From positions 1 to 16,635 of the forward strand of contig JBEPVN010000050.1 in NCBI GenBank assembly GCA_041691015.1: a stretch of DNA of 16,635 nt, written 5' to 3'. Source of the DNA: JBBSJT01 sp041691015. GTDB taxonomy: Bacteria > Chlamydiota > Chlamydiia > Chlamydiales > Parachlamydiaceae. Numbering within the stretch: the stretch's first letter is position 1; each line of letters starts with the position of its first letter. The notes beneath the pieces are model-generated. The model did no database searches. It saw only the letters and a program-made list of their open reading frames with translations, and was not told the DNA's origin. Of the stretch, positions 14,177-16,635 are shown piece after piece. The position numbers were made by a program, and so were the translations under genes.

Positions 14177-15361
14177 CTATTTAACGATCTCTGAAACAGT
14201 ACCAGCACCAATTGTACGTCCGCCTTCACGGATAGCAAAGCGCATCCCAACTTCCATAGCAATCGGGTTGATAAGTTTAACAGAAATCTGAACGTTATCG
14301 CCAGGCATAACCATTTCTACGCCAGCTGGCAATTCAACTGATCCTGTTACGTCTGTTGTTCTGAAGTAGAACTGTGGACGGTAACCTGTAAAGAATGGCT
14401 TATGACGTCCGCCTTCTTCTTTTGTCAACACGTAAACTGGGCCTTTAAACTCAGTGTGAGGTGTGCAAGTACCAGGAGCTGCAAGAACCATACCACGTTC
14501 GATTTGATCTTTTTCAATACCGCGTAGTAGGATACCAACGTTTTCACCGGCACGAGCTTCGTCCATAGACTTGTTGAACATCTCAAGACCTGTTGCAGTC
14601 GTGTCTTTTGTTGGATGAAGACCTACTAATTGCAACTTATCGTTAATTTTTACAACACCGCGTTCGCAACGGCCAGTCGCTACTGTTCCACGACCTGAAA
14701 TGGAGAATACGTCTTCGATAGGCATTAAGAAAGGCTTGTCGACTTCACGAGTTGGAGTCGGGATCTCTTCATCCACAGTTTTCATTAATTCTTTAATTGT
14801 CTCTTTCCATTTTGGATCGTCTTCAAGTGCTCTAAGAGCTGAACCACGTACAATCTTACAATCTTTGTAGCCTTTTGCTTCTAGAAGTTCATGAAGTTCC
14901 ATCTCAACTAGATCAAGAAGTTCTTGGTCTGTTTCAGCAAGCATATCGCATTTGTTAAGGTAAACTACGATACGAGGCACTTGCATTTGGTGAGCAAGTA
15001 GAATATGTTCGCGAGTTTGAGGCATAGCACCGTCTGTTGCTGCAACTACTAGAATTGCACCGTCCATCTGAGCTGCACCTGTAATCATGTTCTTAACGTA
15101 GTCTGCGTGACCTGGGCAATCTACGTGCGCATAGTGACGAGATGCTGTTTCGTACTCAACGTGTGATGAGTTAATTGTAATCCCACGTGCTTTTTCTTCC
15201 GGTGTATTATCAATAGACGCGTAGTCTCTGAATTTCGCTCCACCGGCTTCTGCTAGAGTTTTTGTGATTGCAGCAGTTAGTGTTGTTTTACCGTGGTCAA
15301 CGTGGCCAATGGTACCAATATTGACATGAGGCTTGTTACGCTTATATGCTTCTTTTGCCAT
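14177..15361 (-). CDS. tuf: Elongation factor Tu
   Basis: GTPase that delivers aminoacyl-tRNA to the ribosome. It has 394 residues. Domain 1 shows the P-loop GHVDHGKT (19-26), RGITIN (59-64), DCPGH (81-85) with the catalytic His85, NKCD (136-139) and the SAL motif (174-176). Domains 2 and 3 follow with GRGTVATGR and GGRHKPFFTGYRPQF. The stretch AKFRDYASIDNTPEEKARGI is chlamydia-like. Residues 124-127 read HQMQ where the family nearly always has RQVG, and 232 is Cys where Ile or Val is usual. The ATG at 15361 has GGAG 9 bases upstream. Two stop codons in tandem, TAG TGA, end the gene, followed by a strong terminator. Confidence 0.98.
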   Translation of the reverse strand: MAKEAYKRNKPHVNIGTIGHVDHGKTTLTAAITKTLAEAGGAKFRDYASIDNTPEEKARGITINSSHVEYETASRHYAHVDCPGHADYVKNMITGAAQMDGAILVVAATDGAMPQTREHILLAHQMQVPRIVVYLNKCDMLAETDQELLDLVEMELHELLEAKGYKDCKIVRGSALRALEDDPKWKETIKELMKTVDEEIPTPTREVDKPFLMPIEDVFSISGRGTVATGRCERGVVKINDKLQLVGLHPTKDTTATGLEMFNKSMDEARAGENVGILLRGIEKDQIERGMVLAAPGTCTPHTEFKGPVYVLTKEEGGRHKPFFTGYRPQFYFRTTDVTGSVELPAGVEMVMPGDNVQISVKLINPIAMEVGMRFAIREGGRTIGAGTVSEIVK

Positions 15362-15392
15362 TTTAATTTTCTCCGTTTGGCTTCAGTTTTCT

Positions 15393-15415
15393 GACAGAAT
15401 TTATTAAATCCTGCC
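15393..15415 (-). promoter_or_regulatory. Hairpin in the tuf leader
   Basis: On the minus strand an 11-base-pair stem pairs GGCAGGATTTA with TAAATTCTGTC, using two G-U pairs that are valid only in the minus-strand RNA. It lies between tRNA-Thr and tuf, 32 bases before the ATG. It could be a processing site that separates the tRNA from tuf mRNA or a leader control element; not proven. Confidence 0.4.
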
Positions 15416-15451
15416 ATGCACTTGATTGTTTTGTTTTTTGTTTTTTCTTTC

Positions 15452-15523
15452 TGCCCAGAATAGGAATCGAACCTACGACCACTTGCTTACCATGCAAGTA
15501 CTCTACCACTGAGCTATCTGGGC
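15452..15523 (-). tRNA. trnT: tRNA-Thr (GGT anticodon)
   Basis: A 72-base cloverleaf. The acceptor stem GCCCAGA pairs perfectly with TCTGGGC, discriminator A. The anticodon stem CTTGC/GCAAG encloses loop ATGGTAA with anticodon GGT, reading ACC and ACU. The T arm is GTAGG TTCGATT CCTAT. CCA is not encoded. It lies between infA and tuf, as in Chlamydia, and is probably co-transcribed with tuf. Confidence 0.96.
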
Positions 15524-15569
15524 AAGCTACTTCAATTAAAAATAGTTATCCAACTCGAAAGCTTGTTAG

Positions 15570-15596
15570 TCTATAATAATGACCAAAAAAAATCAA
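15570..15596 (-). promoter_or_regulatory. Candidate promoter for tRNA-Thr and tuf
   Basis: On the minus strand TTGATT (15591-15596) lies 15 bases before TATAGA (15570-15575), placing a start about 40 bases before tRNA-Thr. The spacer is short and T-rich. Read-through from infA is an alternative, since no GC-bearing terminator is seen after infA. Confidence 0.35.
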
Positions 15597-15621
15597 TGTT
15601 TTTTGTTTTTTTTGATGATTA

Positions 15622-15840
15622 TTACCGTTTACGGAACGTAATACGCCCTTTCGACAAGTCGTACGGTGACATTTCAACAGTCACAGTATCTCCCACCAAA
15701 ACCCTAATATTCTTCATCCGCATTTTTCCGCATAAATGTGCTATGACCATCATTCCATTTTGCAGTTTAACGCGAAATGTCATGTTAGGCAGTAGCTCTT
15801 CAACGGAGCCATCTAGTTCTAAAGTGTCTTCTTTTGCCAT
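15622..15840 (-). CDS. infA: Translation initiation factor IF-1
   Basis: Small OB-fold factor that binds the A site of the 30S subunit and works with IF-2 and IF-3. It has 72 residues, the standard length. It matches the family from MAKEDTLELDGSVEELLPN through FRVKLQNG, AHLCGKMRMKNIRVLVGD and the C-terminal KGRITFR. The ATG at 15840 has no strong ribosome site (GATAAG is the nearest purine run). It is the first gene of the minus-strand series. A 98-base A+T-rich gap separates it from tRNA-Thr. Confidence 0.97.
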   Translation of the reverse strand: MAKEDTLELDGSVEELLPNMTFRVKLQNGMMVIAHLCGKMRMKNIRVLVGDTVTVEMSPYDLSKGRITFRKR

Positions 15841-15898
15841 TGCTTATCGTTATCGTTTCATTATAAAAAAGTTGAACCCAAAATAGGTTTAATATGAA

Positions 15899-15926
15899 AC
15901 TTTAACATATTTTACGAAGTTGTCAA
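15899..15926 (-). promoter_or_regulatory. Probable sigma70-type promoter for infA
   Basis: On the minus strand a perfect -35 box TTGACA (15921-15926) lies 16 bases before TAAAGT (15899-15904), placing a start near 15892, about 50 bases before the infA ATG. A second TATAAT (15860-15865) nearer the gene has no good -35 box. Confidence 0.55.
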
Positions 15927-15966
15927 GGAAAATCATGATCTTTTGCAAAATTTTATGGGAGACAGC

Positions 15967-15982
15967 TTAGGTAAGGACCTAA
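15967..15982. repeat. Inverted repeat in the infA-sufE intergenic region
   Basis: Perfect 6-base arms TTAGGT and ACCTAA around AAGG, lying 41 bases upstream of the probable infA -35 box. The symmetry is that of a dimeric regulator site, but there is no direct support for binding. Confidence 0.35.
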
Positions 15983-16015
15983 CTCGTCTTAAAGTTAATG
16001 AACAATAGAGACATT

Positions 16016-16040
16016 ATGGACAAAAATGGACCATATGGAC
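16016..16040 (+). repeat. Three direct copies of ATGGAC upstream of sufE
   Basis: ATGGAC occurs at 16016-16021, 16026-16031 and 16035-16040, at steps of 10 and 9 bases, close to one helical turn. It lies 66 bases before the sufE ATG. The spacing suggests a possible regulator-binding array; it may be chance. Confidence 0.4.
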
Positions 16041-16105
16041 TATGATTGACGTTAAAGTATCGCAAAATGAAAAGTTTTGCTAATGACTCATAGGTTTAAA
16101 ATAAT

Positions 16106-16525
16106 ATGTTTACAGAATGCTTGCAAAAGCAAAATAGCTTAAAAAAAATATTTGAAAGTTGCGAAACAGCCGAAGCCAGGTATCAGAAAATCATGGAGCT
16201 TGGCCGCAAGCTTTCAAAAATGGATCCAGCTTACAAAACTGAAAGCAATCTTGTTAAAGGCTGCCAAAGCGTCATGTACTTGCATGCAAAACTTGTAAAT
16301 GGCGTGATGTTGTTTGATGCAGACTGCGATGCTTTAATTTCGCTTGGTTTGAGCGCTCTTTTGATTTTTATCTACTCTGGCGAAACTCCAGAAACTATCT
16401 TGAAATGCCCTCCTACTTGTCTAGAAGAGCTTGGAATTGCAAAAGCTTTAAGTCCAAACCGCGCAAACGGTCTTTACCAGATCCACCTCAAAATGAAGCA
16501 GGAAGCTTTAAAAGCTCTCATATAA
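16106..16525 (+). CDS. sufE: SufE-family sulfur acceptor protein
   Basis: SufE accepts sulfur from a cysteine desulfurase (SufS) and passes it on for iron-sulfur cluster assembly in the cytoplasm. It has 139 residues. The family pattern is clear: RYQKIMELGRKL (25-36), the active-site region NLVKGCQS with Cys53 as the sulfur-carrying residue, DADCDALISLGLSALLIFIY (71-90), GETPETIL, and LSPNRANGL near the C-terminus. No sufS or other suf gene lies in the window, so it appears to stand alone or to head a unit outside. The ATG at 16106 follows a run lacking any Shine-Dalgarno sequence; no better start exists without losing conserved sequence. It is divergent from infA. Confidence 0.93.
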   Translation: MFTECLQKQNSLKKIFESCETAEARYQKIMELGRKLSKMDPAYKTESNLVKGCQSVMYLHAKLVNGVMLFDADCDALISLGLSALLIFIYSGETPETILKCPPTCLEELGIAKALSPNRANGLYQIHLKMKQEALKALI

Positions 16526-16585
16526 GCACAACTCCCGGGCGCTCTAAAAAGGTGCAAGCTTTTTTCAACTAAAAAGGCTAAAGTA

Positions 16586-16602
16586 TCACCACGTTGTGGT
16601 GA
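16586..16602. terminator. Hairpin downstream of sufE, possible terminator
   Basis: TCACCAC (16586-16592) pairs with GTGGTGA (16596-16602) over a 3-base loop. The following sequence has only broken T runs (TTGTTTTGATTT), so termination is uncertain. The final 110 bases hold no gene I can see. Confidence 0.35.
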
Positions 16603-16635
16603 ACAAATTGTTTTGATTTCCGGTGGTTGTAACCA

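Noticed and set aside
15583..15620. A-run and T-run pairing after infA that could form a hairpin
   Set aside because: The stem would be almost all A-U pairs without a GC core, so it is unlikely to terminate transcription.
16535..16560. AAAAAG...CTTTTTT inverted repeat after sufE
   Set aside because: The stem is mostly A-T with one GC pair and would be unstable.
1..16635. CRISPR arrays, rRNA genes or an origin of replication
   Set aside because: No regularly spaced long repeats, no rRNA-like sequence and no DnaA-box cluster were seen.

Overview
The window is a chlamydial chromosome segment, most likely from an environmental (non-Chlamydiaceae) lineage. The order infA, tRNA-Thr, tuf, tRNA-Trp, secE, nusG, rplK, rplA, rplJ, rplL, rpoB, rpoC, all on the minus strand, is the order known from Chlamydia. 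The EF-Tu, RpoB and RpoC sequences also carry chlamydia-type residues. A Sel1-repeat gene, a transposase relic and a free-standing sufE, together with the absence of the talB-like gene that follows rpoC in Chlamydia, point away from the pathogenic genus. I do not assign a genus.

Layout from left to right. Positions 1-150 hold the decayed C-terminal end of an IS5-type transposase with a frameshift and a stop. Positions 173-2703 are a lineage-specific block, visibly richer in A+T than the housekeeping genes. It has a minus-strand two-gene unit (an exported protein that looks like a divergent protein-kinase fold, followed 9 bases later by a Sel1-repeat protein) and a divergent plus-strand gene for a single-pass membrane protein of unknown role. 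A bidirectional terminator (2718-2753) separates that gene from the converging rpoC.

Positions 2782-14128 are the transcription/translation superoperon: rpoC, rpoB, rplL, rplJ, rplA, rplK, nusG, secE and tRNA-Trp, read from right to left. Spacing is tight except for a 199-base rplL-rpoB gap with an attenuator-like hairpin and a second hairpin in the rpoB leader. A strong terminator hairpin sits between tuf and tRNA-Trp with almost no room for a promoter after it. Positions 14177-15840 hold tuf, tRNA-Thr and infA. A 265-base divergent region separates infA from sufE (plus strand, 16106-16525), and the last 110 bases contain palindromes but no gene.

The housekeeping genes supply translation initiation (IF-1), elongation (EF-Tu, L1, L7/L12, L10, L11), protein export (SecE), transcription elongation (NusG) and the beta and beta' subunits of RNA polymerase. 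The least explained part of the window is 173-2703, where the kinase-like exported protein and its Sel1 partner are candidates for a host-interaction or envelope module. That function is inference only.
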